Below are positions 41,358 to 52,344 of a DNA stretch of 64,000 bases, piece after piece. The stretch is from Clostridia bacterium (lineage in GTDB: Bacteria; Bacillota; Clostridia; Oscillospirales; Acutalibacteraceae): NCBI GenBank assembly GCA_017516965.1, contig JAFXAP010000003.1, positions 1-64,000 of the forward strand. The letters are read 5' to 3'. The notes beneath the pieces were generated by a model that ran no database searches, had not been told where the DNA came from, and worked only from the letters and a program-made list of their open reading frames with translations. Both the position numbers and the translations under genes were made by a program. Position 1 is the first letter of the stretch; each line of letters opens with the position of its first letter.

Positions 41358-42560
41358 ATGGCAAAGGCAAAATTTGAACGTAACAAGCCACATGTTAACA
41401 TTGGCACAATCGGTCACGTTGACCATGGTAAGACAACCCTTACCGCAGCAATTACAAAGTATCTTTCACTTAAGGGCCAGGCTTCTTTCGAAGACTATGC
41501 AAACATCGATAAGGCTCCAGAAGAAAGAGAACGTGGTATCACAATTAACACCGCTCACGTTGAGTACGAAACTGACGCTCGTCACTACGCTCACGTTGAC
41601 TGCCCAGGACACGCTGACTATGTTAAGAACATGATCACCGGTGCTGCTCAGATGGACGGTGCTATCCTCGTTGTTTCTGCTGCTGATGGTCCTATGCCCC
41701 AGACCCGTGAGCACATCCTTCTCGCTCGTCAGGTTGGCGTTCCTTACATCGTTGTATTCATGAACAAGACTGACCTTGTTGACGATGAAGAGCTTCTCGA
41801 ACTCGTTGAAATGGAAATCCGTGAGACTCTTGACAAGTATGAATTCCCTGGCGATGATACTCCAATCATCAAGGGTTCTGCTTTCCAGGCTCTCGATTCA
41901 GCTTCTACTGATCCTTCAGATCCTGTCTATGCTCCTATTGCTGAACTTATGGATGCTGTTGACAGCTACATTCCTACTCCTGATCGTAAGGCAGACATGC
42001 CATTCCTTATGCCTGTTGAAGACGTTATGACCATTTCAGGTCGTGGTACCGTTGTTACAGGTCGTGTTGAGCGTGGTCAGCTTAATGCAGGTGATGAAGT
42101 TGAAATTATCGGTCTTACCGAAGAACGCGCTAAGACTGTTGTTACTTCAATGGAAATGTTCCGTAAAACTCTTGATTACTGTGAAGCTGGCGATAACGTT
42201 GGCGCACTTCTCCGTGGCGTAGGTCGTGAAGAAGTTGAACGTGGTCAGGTTCTTTGCAAACCAGGCTCAATCAACCCACACACCAAATTCCATGGTCAGG
42301 TTTACGTTTTGAACAAAGAAGAAGGCGGTCGTCATACTCCTTTCTTCAACAACTATCGTCCTCAGTTCTATTTCAGAACAACTGACGTTACCGGTGTTGT
42401 AGCTCTTCCTGCAGGCACAGAAATGTGTATGCCTGGCGATAACGTAGAGATGGATGTTGAACTCATCACTCCTATCGCTATTGAAGAAGGTCTCCGCTTC
42501 GCTATCCGTGAAGGCGGCCGTACCGTTGGTTCAGGCGTTGTTACAAAGATTAACGACTAA
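41358..42560 (+). CDS. tuf: Elongation factor Tu
   Basis: 400 aa. GTPase motifs [26 protein letters not shown] and NKTDLVDD, effector region [14 protein letters not shown]. It delivers aminoacyl-tRNA to the ribosome. TAGGAGG precedes the ATG. Extreme codon bias. Last gene of the str cluster here, followed by a terminator. Confidence 0.98.
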   Translation: MAKAKFERNKPHVNIGTIGHVDHGKTTLTAAITKYLSLKGQASFEDYANIDKAPEERERGITINTAHVEYETDARHYAHVDCPGHADYVKNMITGAAQMDGAILVVSAADGPMPQTREHILLARQVGVPYIVVFMNKTDLVDDEELLELVEMEIRETLDKYEFPGDDTPIIKGSAFQALDSASTDPSDPVYAPIAELMDAVDSYIPTPDRKADMPFLMPVEDVMTISGRGTVVTGRVERGQLNAGDEVEIIGLTEERAKTVVTSMEMFRKTLDYCEAGDNVGALLRGVGREEVERGQVLCKPGSINPHTKFHGQVYVLNKEEGGRHTPFFNNYRPQFYFRTTDVTGVVALPAGTEMCMPGDNVEMDVELITPIAIEEGLRFAIREGGRTVGSGVVTKIND

Positions 42561-42586
42561 TTTAATCTTTAGTTTCTTATAAGTTT

Positions 42587-42617
42587 AAAGCCTAAGGTTT
42601 TTTCCTTAGGCTTTTTT
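42587..42617 (+). terminator. Terminator of the str cluster
   Basis: Stem AAAGCCTAAGG (42587-42597) / CCTTAGGCTTT (42604-42614), T-rich loop, followed by TTT. After it, 42618-42794 is AT-rich with no gene or clear element. Confidence 0.92.
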
Positions 42618-42794
42618 CTTTTTGTGCAAAATAACATATAAAAATGAGGCGATATTTTGTAAATTTCCACCGTTTTTTTGCTTTTTGTACAAAATGGTCA
42701 GTTTTTTGATAATATATTTAACAAATAAAATACTTTTTTATTCGTTTTAGCACAAAAAACGCAATTTTTATGTGCAAATTATATATATATATTA

Positions 42795-42823
42795 TTGACA
42801 AAGTGTATAAATTATTATATAAT
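42795..42823 (+). promoter_or_regulatory. Consensus promoter of the carbohydrate ABC operon
   Basis: TTGACA (42795-42800), 17-bp spacer, TATAAT (42818-42823), both perfect. The ~155-nt leader that follows has a hairpin at about 42840-42866 (TGGGTAA / TTACCCA), which could be an operator or leader structure. Confidence 0.85.
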
Positions 42824-42984
42824 ATAATCACATTTATATGCAATTGTGGGTAATTTTACCCATTGCAGAAAATGTTTTTTGAAAATGCTTAAAAATTTAC
42901 TGTTTTTACACATAAATTCGGTTGGTTTTTAGGTGATTCGAAAAGGTAATTGTAAAAATCTAAAAAACAGAAAGGATGAATGTT

Positions 42985-45900
42985 ATGAGCAAGAAAATCG
43001 TTAGATATTTGTCAGTGCTTTTGGCAGTATCTATTTTATTTTCAGGAATTTCCTTGCAAATAACCACTGCATTTGCAGATGAAGCTCCAAACGTAGAAAC
43101 TCCGGCTACTCAGACACAGCCTGTCGAAGATACAGTTGCTGATTTACAGAGTTATGCTAAGTACACAGCTTCAAAAACAGTAACCAACAAGGCTGATGCC
43201 GAAGTAAAGGTTCCTGTTACTGAATTTGCAGCCGACGGTGCTGATGTTACCGCCAAAGAAAACTCAATTTTTTGGAATGTGGGAGACGGAAATGTCACCT
43301 GGACATTTGATGTTCCCAAAACTGCGCTTTATAATCTCAAATTTGTTTGGGAAACAAGAGACGCTAAAGGCAAACACCTTAGTGGCGTTGATGTTATAAC
43401 AGGCGTTAAAATTGATGGTAAGTATTTGTTTGACGGTTCTGATGAGGTTGTCCTTTCAAGATTGTGGAAAAACAAAGACACCGATTTGAAAACACCTGAT
43501 GTTGAAGAACCGCGTACCGATGCTCAGGGCAACGAATATGCACACGAGCAGGAAGAGATTGAAGGCTTTGTTACAACAATTGTTCGTGACTATGAGAGCG
43601 CTGTAATCGATCCGTTTGAATTTGAACTTACAGAGGGCACTCATACAATAACATTGGTAGAGCCAGAACAGTCTTTAGAAATTAAAGAAATTGCTTTTGT
43701 TGCTCCGGAAACTGTAAAGAGCTATGCTGATGTTTCAGCTTCATATCAGGTAAAAGACCTTGATGCTGATGTTATCTCCATCGAAGGTGAAAATGCTGAT
43801 GTTAAAACTTCAAGCTCTATTATTCCAAAAGCAAACAATAGTGATGCAGGTATGTCTTCTTGGGATTCTACCTCAAGCGATCCATATCACACCAAGATAA
43901 ACTACATTGGTAGTACATCCTGGCAGTCAACCGGCAACAGCCTTACCTGGTCATTTGATGTTAAGGAAGCGGGTTATTACTATATTAACCTCCGTTACAA
44001 ACAGAGTGACCTCGTTAACGGTAACAGTTATCGTTGGCTTAAGGTTGATGGCAAAACACCATTTGAAGAAGCTAAGAAAATTTCTTTCCCATACGGCACA
44101 AGCTGGAAGCACTACACTTTTGCCGATGATAAGAAAAATCCATACTACATATACCTTGATAAAGGTCCGCACACCATTTCAATGGAAGTAACAGTTGCTG
44201 ATATGTCTGTTTACTTCGACACCCTCAAAGAACTTGTTGACACCATTGGTGACAAGTATATTGAGATTGTTATGATTACCAGTGAATCACCCGACCTTAA
44301 CCGTGACTATGAGCTTGATAAGCAAATTCCGGGATTTATCGAAACACTTACCGATGTAAGCAATAAACTTGGACAGTTGTCAACAGATATGACTAACGGT
44401 ACCGGTAAAGCTTCACAAGCGGTTGCTTCTATTGATAATATGAAGCGTGTGGTAGACAACATGCTCAAGAGCCCATATATCGCTCAGCAGTATGTTAGTG
44501 AGTATTATTCAAACTACACTTCACTTAGTTCATGGCTTTATGATATGATCAAGATGCCACTGTCAATCGACCAGATTCAGTTGGTACCGGCAGGCCAGAA
44601 ATATAATAACCTCAATGCAAATATATTTGAGAGCTTATATTATGGTACTCTTGCTCTTATCTCATCATTTACCAGTGACTACTCACTCACAGGCGAGGGC
44701 GCTAGCGATGCTAACACAATTCGTCTTTGGGTAAACTGGGGTCAGGATCAGGCAGCTGTTCTTAACTCACTTATTCAGGGTACATTTACACAAAATAAAG
44801 ATTATTGGTATGATGGCGATGGCGACGGTGTTAAAGAGCCTGTAAACGTTCAGGTTGAAATAGTTAACGCTTCACTCATCAACGGTATTTTGGCAGGTAA
44901 CTATCCTGATATGTCTCTTCAGATGGCGCGTACCGAACCTGTTAACTTGGGTATTCGCGGCGCGTTGGCAGACCTTTCAAAGTTCCCTGATTTTAAGGAT
45001 GTTATTGGTCGCTTCCAAGACGGTTCTAACTTAGAAACAGGCGCGGTAGCTCCTTATACATACGCAGGTAAAACATACGCATTACCCGATACACAAAACT
45101 TTATGCTTATGTTCTACCGCAAAGACATCTTAGAAAGACTTGGTCTTGATGTTCCTAAGACTTGGGATGAATATTTATATTGTTCTACCGTTATTCAGCG
45201 TGATAACATGAACGTTTATGTTCCATTTACCCAAATCACAACTTCAACCACCGTTAACGCAGGTATTGGTAACCTTCACCTTTACCCAACACTTATGTGG
45301 CAGCACAATCTGTCTATCTATAATAAGGATGGCACAGCTACTGCAATTAACAGTAAGGAAGCATTAAAGGTGTTTGAACAGTGGACCGATTTCTATCTTG
45401 AAAACGGTTTCCTTAAAGAAGCTGACTTCTACAACCGTTTGCGTGTTGGTGTAATGCCTTTGGGTATTGCTCCATACAGCACATATATGACACTTTATTC
45501 TACCGCTCCTGAAATCCGCGGCAGATGGGGTGTAGCAATGGTTCCCGGCACTGAAAATGAAAACGGTAAAATTAACCGCACCGTTGCAGGTTCAGGTACA
45601 GGTTGCTCAATCATTGAAAAATCTGATAAGAAAGAACAGGCTTGGTTGTTCCTTAAGTGGTGGACCAGTGCCGACACCCAGACAAGATACAACAACAACT
45701 TGCAGTCAATTCTCGGTATGGTTGGCCGTAATGCCGTATCAAACGTAGAGGCATTTAATAATCTTGCTTGGGATAAGGATGACCTTGTAATCCTTAATAA
45801 ACAGTGGGAGCAGATTAAAGAAGTTCAGGAAGTTCCGGGTTCATATGACGTAACACGTTCTATCGACCAGGCATTCTGGGCAGTGCTTGAAGATGAAGCA

Positions 45901-45999
45901 AGAGTTAAAGACGCAGTTACAAAATGGTCGATGTCTGCAGATAAAGAAATTACTCGTAAGATTAAAGAATACGACCACGTAATTAATACAAATAGTTAA
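42985..45999 (+). CDS. Very large extracellular sugar-binding protein of an ABC importer
   Basis: 1,004 aa from ATG 42985, which is 9 nt after AAAGG; ATG 42976 is too close. Signal peptide with cleavage near AFA-DE and no lipobox. Residues ~50-420 hold two beta-sandwich, CBM-like modules (WTFDVPKTALYNLKFVW; LTWSFDVKEAGYYYINLRYK). Residues ~560-1000 are a family-1 solute-binding domain (NWGQDQAAVLNSLIQGTFT, MFYRKDILERLGLDVPKTWDEY, AWLFLKWWTSADTQ). This is about twice the usual length. It probably recruits polymer- or cell-bound glycans before transfer to the permeases. First gene of a seven-gene operon. Confidence 0.85.
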   Translation: MSKKIVRYLSVLLAVSILFSGISLQITTAFADEAPNVETPATQTQPVEDTVADLQSYAKYTASKTVTNKADAEVKVPVTEFAADGADVTAKENSIFWNVGDGNVTWTFDVPKTALYNLKFVWETRDAKGKHLSGVDVITGVKIDGKYLFDGSDEVVLSRLWKNKDTDLKTPDVEEPRTDAQGNEYAHEQEEIEGFVTTIVRDYESAVIDPFEFELTEGTHTITLVEPEQSLEIKEIAFVAPETVKSYADVSASYQVKDLDADVISIEGENADVKTSSSIIPKANNSDAGMSSWDSTSSDPYHTKINYIGSTSWQSTGNSLTWSFDVKEAGYYYINLRYKQSDLVNGNSYRWLKVDGKTPFEEAKKISFPYGTSWKHYTFADDKKNPYYIYLDKGPHTISMEVTVADMSVYFDTLKELVDTIGDKYIEIVMITSESPDLNRDYELDKQIPGFIETLTDVSNKLGQLSTDMTNGTGKASQAVASIDNMKRVVDNMLKSPYIAQQYVSEYYSNYTSLSSWLYDMIKMPLSIDQIQLVPAGQKYNNLNANIFESLYYGTLALISSFTSDYSLTGEGASDANTIRLWVNWGQDQAAVLNSLIQGTFTQNKDYWYDGDGDGVKEPVNVQVEIVNASLINGILAGNYPDMSLQMARTEPVNLGIRGALADLSKFPDFKDVIGRFQDGSNLETGAVAPYTYAGKTYALPDTQNFMLMFYRKDILERLGLDVPKTWDEYLYCSTVIQRDNMNVYVPFTQITTSTTVNAGIGNLHLYPTLMWQHNLSIYNKDGTATAINSKEALKVFEQWTDFYLENGFLKEADFYNRLRVGVMPLGIAPYSTYMTLYSTAPEIRGRWGVAMVPGTENENGKINRTVAGSGTGCSIIEKSDKKEQAWLFLKWWTSADTQTRYNNNLQSILGMVGRNAVSNVEAFNNLAWDKDDLVILNKQWEQIKEVQEVPGSYDVTRSIDQAFWAVLEDEARVKDAVTKWSMSADKEITRKIKEYDHVINTNS

Positions 46000-46017
46000 G
46001 AGAGGGGAGAAAAGCAT

Positions 46018-46965
46018 ATGTCAAAAAACAGTTCTGTTGCAGCAATGCCTGCTGCATCTAAAAAACTCAGTAGTTTTTCACGTGATAAACTTGTAACCGA
46101 GCATATTCCAATGGTTATAATGCTTGCTCCTTTCTTGATTTTCTTCTTTGTTTTTACTATCATACCTATTTTCTCATCAATCGCTTTGAGTTTTACTTCT
46201 TATGATATGATAGCAAATCCAAAGTTTGTTTGGCTTGATAACTATCGTCGAATGATAGTTGAGGACGCAACATTTAGTGTTACTGTAAGAAACACACTTA
46301 TCTTTGCTATTATCGCAGGTCCTTTAGGCTTCTTGCTTTCGTTTGTACTTGCTTGGTTTGTAAACGAGTTTGAGCCTAAAACACGTGCTGTACTTTCATT
46401 TATGTTTTATGCGCCGTCATTGGTTGGTAACGCATACTTCATTTGGAAGGTAGCATTTAGTGGTGACAGCTACGGTTATATCAATAGTTTCTTACTTTCA
46501 TTTGGTATTATCACTGACCCAATTCAGTGGCTTAAAACCGAAAGCTACCTTATGACAATTGTAATCATAGTTCAATTGTGGCAGAGTATGGGCGTATCCT
46601 TCCTTTCAAACATTTCCGGTTTGCAGAACGTAAGCCGTGATATGTATGAAGCGGGCGCAATCGACGGTATCAGAAACCGTTGGCAAGAACTCCGTTATAT
46701 CACTCTTCCTGCAATGCAGCCAATGCTTTTGTTTAGCGCGGTTATGCAGATTCAGAGTTCATTTAGCGCAAGTGTAATTATGATTGAACTTGCAGGTTAC
46801 CCAAGTAAAGGTAATGCGGTTGATACCATAGTATCGCTTATGACCGATATGGCAACAGTTCGTTATGAACTGGGTTATGCATGCGCAATGTCGGTTGTGC
46901 TATTTATTATGATGGTAGCGGCAAGATTGCTTGTTGGTAAAGTACTTAAATTATTTGAGAAATGA
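46018..46965 (+). CDS. ABC sugar permease (MalF/UgpA type)
   Basis: 315 aa, six membrane helices. EAA loop for contact with the ATPase: YEAGAIDGIRNRWQELRYITLP. Binding-protein-dependent transport family. It pairs with the permease directly downstream. GAGGGG precedes the ATG. No ATPase in the window. Confidence 0.92.
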   Translation: MSKNSSVAAMPAASKKLSSFSRDKLVTEHIPMVIMLAPFLIFFFVFTIIPIFSSIALSFTSYDMIANPKFVWLDNYRRMIVEDATFSVTVRNTLIFAIIAGPLGFLLSFVLAWFVNEFEPKTRAVLSFMFYAPSLVGNAYFIWKVAFSGDSYGYINSFLLSFGIITDPIQWLKTESYLMTIVIIVQLWQSMGVSFLSNISGLQNVSRDMYEAGAIDGIRNRWQELRYITLPAMQPMLLFSAVMQIQSSFSASVIMIELAGYPSKGNAVDTIVSLMTDMATVRYELGYACAMSVVLFIMMVAARLLVGKVLKLFEK

Positions 46966-46976
46966 GGTGACTGTAG

Positions 46977-47882
46977 ATGAACATATTTGAAAGAATTAAA
47001 AGATATTTTCAAGATAAACGTGGTAAAAAGTCTGCAGTCAAGCGCTATACCCGTTCAACAGCAGGTAATATTACATTGGTGTTGTTCTTGGTTTTGGGTG
47101 GTCTTTTCTCAATGTTACCACTTATCTACTGCGTTAGTACCTCGTTTAAGCCTCTCGACGAACTTCTTATCTTCCCACCAAGATTTTTGGTTCATCGTCC
47201 TACAATAGGCAACTACACAATATTGCCTGACCTTATGGCAAGTCTTAAAGTTCCGCTATCAAGATACGTGTTTAACAGTGTTGTAATTTCATTCTTCACT
47301 ACATTTATATATATCTACGTAGCACTTATGGCTGCTTACTCAATTTCAAAAGGCACATTTAAAGGTCGTAACGCAATATTCTGGACCGTTCAGTTCGCTC
47401 TTATGTTTAACGCATATACTTTGGCGGTTCCACAGTATTTGATTTTCTCAAAACTAGGTCTTATCGATACCTATTGGATATACATACTGCCACCTATGGC
47501 ATCAACAATGGGTGTATTCCTTGGTAAACAGTATATAGAAGGCTATGTGCCCGATGCGCTGCTTGAGGCGGCAAAAATTGACGGCGCAAATCAATTTAAG
47601 GTTTTCTGGTCAATTGTAATGCCAACTATTAAACCTATTTGGTTGACCCTATTGCTCTTTACCTTCCGTGATATTTGGTCTGCAGTTCCTTCCGGTAAAA
47701 TCTTTTCTGAACAGTTAAAGATTTTGCCTCAGGTAGTAACCCAGATTACTGCCGGCGGTGTGGCCCGTTCGGGTTCCGCAATGGCGGTTACGGTTATTAT
47801 GATGATACCTCCTATACTGGTGTTCCTTGTTTCACAAAGCAGTGTTGCTGAATCAATGAGCAGCGCAGGTATTAAGGAATAA
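46977..47882 (+). CDS. ABC sugar permease (MalG/UgpE type)
   Basis: 301 aa, six membrane helices, EAA loop LLEAAKIDGANQFKVFWSIVMP. Second subunit of the first permease pair, starting 11 nt after the first with GAGGTGA upstream. The probable partner for importing the ligand of the 1,004-aa binding protein. Confidence 0.92.
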   Translation: MNIFERIKRYFQDKRGKKSAVKRYTRSTAGNITLVLFLVLGGLFSMLPLIYCVSTSFKPLDELLIFPPRFLVHRPTIGNYTILPDLMASLKVPLSRYVFNSVVISFFTTFIYIYVALMAAYSISKGTFKGRNAIFWTVQFALMFNAYTLAVPQYLIFSKLGLIDTYWIYILPPMASTMGVFLGKQYIEGYVPDALLEAAKIDGANQFKVFWSIVMPTIKPIWLTLLLFTFRDIWSAVPSGKIFSEQLKILPQVVTQITAGGVARSGSAMAVTVIMMIPPILVFLVSQSSVAESMSSAGIKE

Positions 47883-47914
47883 GCATTCAAATATTACATA
47901 AGGAGATGAGAACA

Positions 47915-50032
47915 GTGAAAAAAGCATTAAGTCGTCTTTTTGCTGTGATTTTAGCTATAGTTCTGGCTGCAGGTGCTGTTTCGGCTGTTTCTGCTACTAC
48001 GGCAAATGATTCCTATACTTATTGGAAAAACATTGGTACAAAAAGAAAAGCAGTTTACAGCAAACCTATGTATGACGTTGGTGAAGTTATCGACGTTACA
48101 ACACTTGGTATCGCACGCTTGACTGGCATCACAAGCATGTGCAGAGACAACAAAAACAATCTTTATATACTCGATTCTAATTCACGTATTGTGGTTTTAG
48201 ATAATAATTATAACCTTGTAAGAGAAATTGGTCTTATTGATGAGACAATCTCTTACGAAGGTGCCAAAGGCATCTATTTTAACGATGGTAAATTGTATGT
48301 TTGCAACACCACTGGCGGAAACATTTTAATTATCGACTCGGAAGGCAAGTTGCTTGATACAATTGAAAAACCAACATCAGATAAGGCAAACCTTATCCCT
48401 GATGACTTTCTATTTGAACCTACCAGAATAGCACGTGACAACAACGGATTTATGTACGTGTTGTGTTCTACTTCTCGATATGGTGCGTTGCTTTACTCAC
48501 CTGAAAGAGAGTTCTTAGGTTTTTATGGCGCTAACACAGTAAAAACAACGGTTGCTTCGGTTCTTACAAACATTTCAAATCGTTTGTTCCCTAACCCCGA
48601 AAAACATGCAAATAAAATTAAAGAATTTGCAGATCCGTTTGTTGATATTACTGTTGATGATGAAGGCTTTGTTTACACATGTAACCCATGGCTTTCAAAC
48701 TACACCGCAAACAGCAAGGGCCAGATAAGACGTCTAAGCCCCGGCTTTGCTAAAAACCTTCTTGATGGCGATGCAAACTATCGAGATGAAGAAATCGCTT
48801 GGTCAATATACAATCCTGCTCCAACCTTGAGCAAACAAGACCTTTGTGACATAGAGGTTGACAAAAACGGTTTTATATACGCTCTTGAGTCAATGTATGA
48901 CAAGGTATTTTTGTTTGACCCCGATTCCAATATGATTACCACCTTTGGCGGCGGTATTGGTAAAGCAACACAAAAGGGTACCTTTACCGAGGCTTGCGCT
49001 ATGGTTTTGAAAAATGATGGCGAAAAGGTGCTTATAGCTGATGCGAGTTCAGGTAATATAACCGAATTTAAGATTAATGAGTTTGGTAAAAATGTTAAAA
49101 AACTTGACTATTTAACTAAAGAAGGTCATTATGATCAGGTAAAAGCAGGATGGGAAGAAGTTTTATCACAGGATGCTAACTGTCAGGTTGCATACAGTGG
49201 TATTGCAAATGCCTACCTTGAAGAAAAAAACTATGATATGGCTCTTCATTATGCAAAACTCGGCTATGATAAAAAGACATACGGCGTTGCTTTTGAATAC
49301 GTTCGTACCAATTTCATAAGCGATAATTTTGCTTGGATATTTGCTGTGCTTGTTGTCGTTATTCTTGGCGCTATTGCATTTATGTTTGTTACCAATAAGA
49401 AAAAGGTTGTTCTTATTAAAAATAAGTCTTTAAATCTTATGCTAACAACAATGATTCATCCGTCCAACAACTTTACCGACATTAAAGAGAAGGGTCTTGG
49501 TTCTGTACCGCTATCGCTGTTGCTTATAGTGCTTTACTATGTAGTAACTGTTCTAAAGACCATTGCAGGCGGTTTCTTATTCACCAATTATGATCCTGCA
49601 AACTTCAATAGTATTATAGTTTTGATACGTTCTGTAGGTCTTGTTGTTTTATGGATTATATCTAACTGGCTTGTTTGTACTTTGCTTGGCGGTAAGGGTA
49701 AACTTAAAGAAATCCTAATAGTTACTTCTTACAGCTTGTTACCGCTTATTCTTGAAGGCGTAATTAATATTATTCTTTCAAACGTACTCTTGCCTGTAGA
49801 AGCATCGTTCCTAAGCATATTGTCAGCACTCGGATTTATCTATTTTGCATTTATGCTTGTTATCGGTATGCTCAAGATACACGATTACTCAATGGGCAAG
49901 TTTATATGGACAACAATTCTTTCGGTTGCAGGCATAGCAATCATCATATTCCTTATGATAATGCTCGTTATTCTTCTTCAGCAGTTTGGTGGCTTCCTTG
50001 TTACCATTGCTACTGAAATACTATCTATTTAA
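47915..50032 (+). CDS. NHL-type beta-propeller protein with C-terminal Yip1-like membrane domain
   Basis: 705 aa. Signal peptide, then extracellular NHL-like propeller blades over about 50-400 (LYILDSNSRIVVLDN, FMYVLCSTSRYGALLY, FIYALESMYDKVFLFD), a short TPR-like segment at about 410-460 (AYSGIANAYLEEKNYDMALHYAKLGYD), one membrane helix, and a C-terminal Yip1-like domain with about five helices. Start GTG 47915 is 9 nt after AAGGAG; ATG 47906 touches that site. Its place between two permease pairs suggests an organising or sensing role in glycan uptake, but no function is proven. Confidence 0.7.
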   Translation: MKKALSRLFAVILAIVLAAGAVSAVSATTANDSYTYWKNIGTKRKAVYSKPMYDVGEVIDVTTLGIARLTGITSMCRDNKNNLYILDSNSRIVVLDNNYNLVREIGLIDETISYEGAKGIYFNDGKLYVCNTTGGNILIIDSEGKLLDTIEKPTSDKANLIPDDFLFEPTRIARDNNGFMYVLCSTSRYGALLYSPEREFLGFYGANTVKTTVASVLTNISNRLFPNPEKHANKIKEFADPFVDITVDDEGFVYTCNPWLSNYTANSKGQIRRLSPGFAKNLLDGDANYRDEEIAWSIYNPAPTLSKQDLCDIEVDKNGFIYALESMYDKVFLFDPDSNMITTFGGGIGKATQKGTFTEACAMVLKNDGEKVLIADASSGNITEFKINEFGKNVKKLDYLTKEGHYDQVKAGWEEVLSQDANCQVAYSGIANAYLEEKNYDMALHYAKLGYDKKTYGVAFEYVRTNFISDNFAWIFAVLVVVILGAIAFMFVTNKKKVVLIKNKSLNLMLTTMIHPSNNFTDIKEKGLGSVPLSLLLIVLYYVVTVLKTIAGGFLFTNYDPANFNSIIVLIRSVGLVVLWIISNWLVCTLLGGKGKLKEILIVTSYSLLPLILEGVINIILSNVLLPVEASFLSILSALGFIYFAFMLVIGMLKIHDYSMGKFIWTTILSVAGIAIIIFLMIMLVILLQQFGGFLVTIATEILSI

Positions 50033-50049
50033 AAAGGAGGAACTATTTT

Positions 50050-52344
50050 ATGAAAAAACGCATATTAAGTATATTCCTTTGTCTGTTCCTCCTTGCAAGT
50101 CTTACCGCCTGTGGCGGTGGGGTTGTTTATGAACCCGCGCAAAAGGGATTTGACAAAGACGTTATATCAAACGCGCCGCTTGCGGATGAGGTTATCGCCA
50201 CAAACGATAAATACACCCTTCAGTACGATGCTGAAACAGGCGCTGTAAATCTTATTGAAACCGATACTGAAAACATTTGGGAAGTTTGTCCAACACCTAA
50301 AAAAGAACCCGAGCTCAATGAATTCGGTCTTCCTATGTCAAGAGACGATTTTACCCAATCACCAATTCAGATTGGTTTTCAGAATGCTGCTAAGGGTATT
50401 GAAAGCGGTGAAAACGTTGCTAAGGTAACATCTTTTAATGATGCATTGCTTTTAGGCAAAGTTACCTATACCCCAATTGAAAAAGACGGTCGACGCGTTG
50501 GCGTTACTGTGGCTTACTATTTTACCGAACAAGAAATTATGGTACCTGTTGACTATATTCTTGAAAAGGATTATGTAAGAATTTCAATTAACACAAAAAA
50601 TATTCAGGAAGGCGAGAAAAATCGCTTAACAAGTATTGCGTTGGCGCCCTTCTTGAATGCAGTTGAAAATGATACCCCCGATTCATATTTGTTTATGCCA
50701 TCGGGTTCAGGTGCTTTGATTAACACCAAAACCAATACTGATATCGGTTATGCGTACAGCTCATATGTATATGGCGAAGATATCGCTATGGATGAGCAGT
50801 ATAACCCCGGTAACGAAACTCCTGTTCGTATGCCTGTTTACGGTTATAAATCGGGTGAACTCGGCGGTTTTTCAATTATTGAAAAAGGCTCAGATGCTGC
50901 GATGATTAACGTAACATCAGGTAGTAAAACATATGGTTTCTCATCGGTATATGCTTCGTTTAATCTTCGTGGATTTACCAACTATATAACCAGAAACTTT
51001 AACCAGACATATTCTAATGCTATTTTCCCAAATAATATGATAGATTGTGAACTTTCAGTTCGTTTCTATCCACTAAAAGGTGAAAATGCAAACTATAACG
51101 GTATGGCAGACATTTACCGTGATTATTTGGTTAAGGAGTGCGGTCTTACCAAAACCGATGAAGAAAAGGCTGTTAACATTGATGTTATAGGCGGCGCCGA
51201 AATTACAAAATCATTCCTCGGTGTTCCTTACAAAACCGTTTTTGATACAACAAATATTAATGAGGCAACCGACATTATTTCAAAGCTTAATTCCAACAAC
51301 ATAAAAGATATGTCGGTAAAACTTAAAGGTTTTGGTGAAAGCGGTGTTGACATTGGCGAGGTAGGTGGCGGCTATACTATAGACGGCAACCTGGCTTCTA
51401 AGGCAGATGCCAAGGCTTTTGTAGATTATTGTGCCGAAAATGGCATTGATACCTATATGGATTATGAACTTGTTAAGTTCTCTTCGGGTGGTTCAGGATT
51501 TTCCACCTCAAAAGATGCTGTTATGAACAGTGGCTACATTACCGCTATTCAGTACATTTTTGACAGAGCTATCCGCAACAATGAAAAGGATTTAAAATAT
51601 TATCTCCTTCGTCCTGTAAGATTTGGCGACGCTGTTGAAAAATCACTAAAAGCAAACGCTAAATGGAATTTTGGCGGTGTTTCATTCGATACTTTGTCAT
51701 CTCTCTCATATTCAGACTATTCTGATTATAATGAAACCGTACTTTATAACGCTAAACAAGGTTATGCTGACGCTGTTGCAGGCGCATTGTCAAAGGTTAA
51801 AGAAAACAATCAAAAACTTTTGGCTTCAAGCGCAAATATCTATGCAGCGCTTAAAGCAAACATTGTTACCGAAGCTCCTATAGATTCACTTAACGGTTAT
51901 GCATTTATCGAAAGCGTACCGTTCTACACTATGGTACTCAAAGGTTACGTTCCAATGACTACCGAATCTATCAATCGCGCAACAACACCTAAAAAAGCAT
52001 TCTTAGGCGCTGTTGAAAGCGGTATTGGTCTTAACTATACTGTAATCAAAAAGTGGGATAATTCACTTGTTAACTCTGATTACACCTACTTCTTCAGCAC
52101 AAAGTTTGACGGAGTTGAAAATCAGATAATCAATGAGTATAACGACTACTCAAAATATTTTGAGAGTGTCAAGGGTGCAAAGATTGTTTCTAACACTATT
52201 GTTAGTAAAGGCGTTCATTGCACAATGTTTGATAACGGTGTTACAGTTTACGTTAACTATAACGACAAAGCAGTTGAGACACCGGCAGGTAAAGTAGCCG
52301 CTATGAACTATATTGTTACAACAGGAGGTGCAGTAAATGAGTAA
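50050..52344 (+). CDS. Surface lipoprotein, DUF5696-like
   Basis: 764 aa. Lipoprotein signal with lipobox LTAC at the N-terminus. The body resembles DUF5696 proteins found in sugar ABC operons of Clostridia: a beta-rich N-terminal half, then a TIM-barrel-like half (GMADIYRDYLVKECGLTK, NGIDTYMDYELVKFSSGG, FGGVSFDTLSSLSYSDY). These look glycosidase-related, but activity is unknown. AAAGGAGG precedes the ATG. It overlaps the next permease by 8 nt (ATGAGTAA). Confidence 0.7.
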   Translation: MKKRILSIFLCLFLLASLTACGGGVVYEPAQKGFDKDVISNAPLADEVIATNDKYTLQYDAETGAVNLIETDTENIWEVCPTPKKEPELNEFGLPMSRDDFTQSPIQIGFQNAAKGIESGENVAKVTSFNDALLLGKVTYTPIEKDGRRVGVTVAYYFTEQEIMVPVDYILEKDYVRISINTKNIQEGEKNRLTSIALAPFLNAVENDTPDSYLFMPSGSGALINTKTNTDIGYAYSSYVYGEDIAMDEQYNPGNETPVRMPVYGYKSGELGGFSIIEKGSDAAMINVTSGSKTYGFSSVYASFNLRGFTNYITRNFNQTYSNAIFPNNMIDCELSVRFYPLKGENANYNGMADIYRDYLVKECGLTKTDEEKAVNIDVIGGAEITKSFLGVPYKTVFDTTNINEATDIISKLNSNNIKDMSVKLKGFGESGVDIGEVGGGYTIDGNLASKADAKAFVDYCAENGIDTYMDYELVKFSSGGSGFSTSKDAVMNSGYITAIQYIFDRAIRNNEKDLKYYLLRPVRFGDAVEKSLKANAKWNFGGVSFDTLSSLSYSDYSDYNETVLYNAKQGYADAVAGALSKVKENNQKLLASSANIYAALKANIVTEAPIDSLNGYAFIESVPFYTMVLKGYVPMTTESINRATTPKKAFLGAVESGIGLNYTVIKKWDNSLVNSDYTYFFSTKFDGVENQIINEYNDYSKYFESVKGAKIVSNTIVSKGVHCTMFDNGVTVYVNYNDKAVETPAGKVAAMNYIVTTGGAVNE

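Noticed and set aside
42838-42882. 14-codon ORF in the leader of the carbohydrate operon
   Set aside because: No ribosome-binding site, and the sequence is better explained by the hairpin at 42840-42866.
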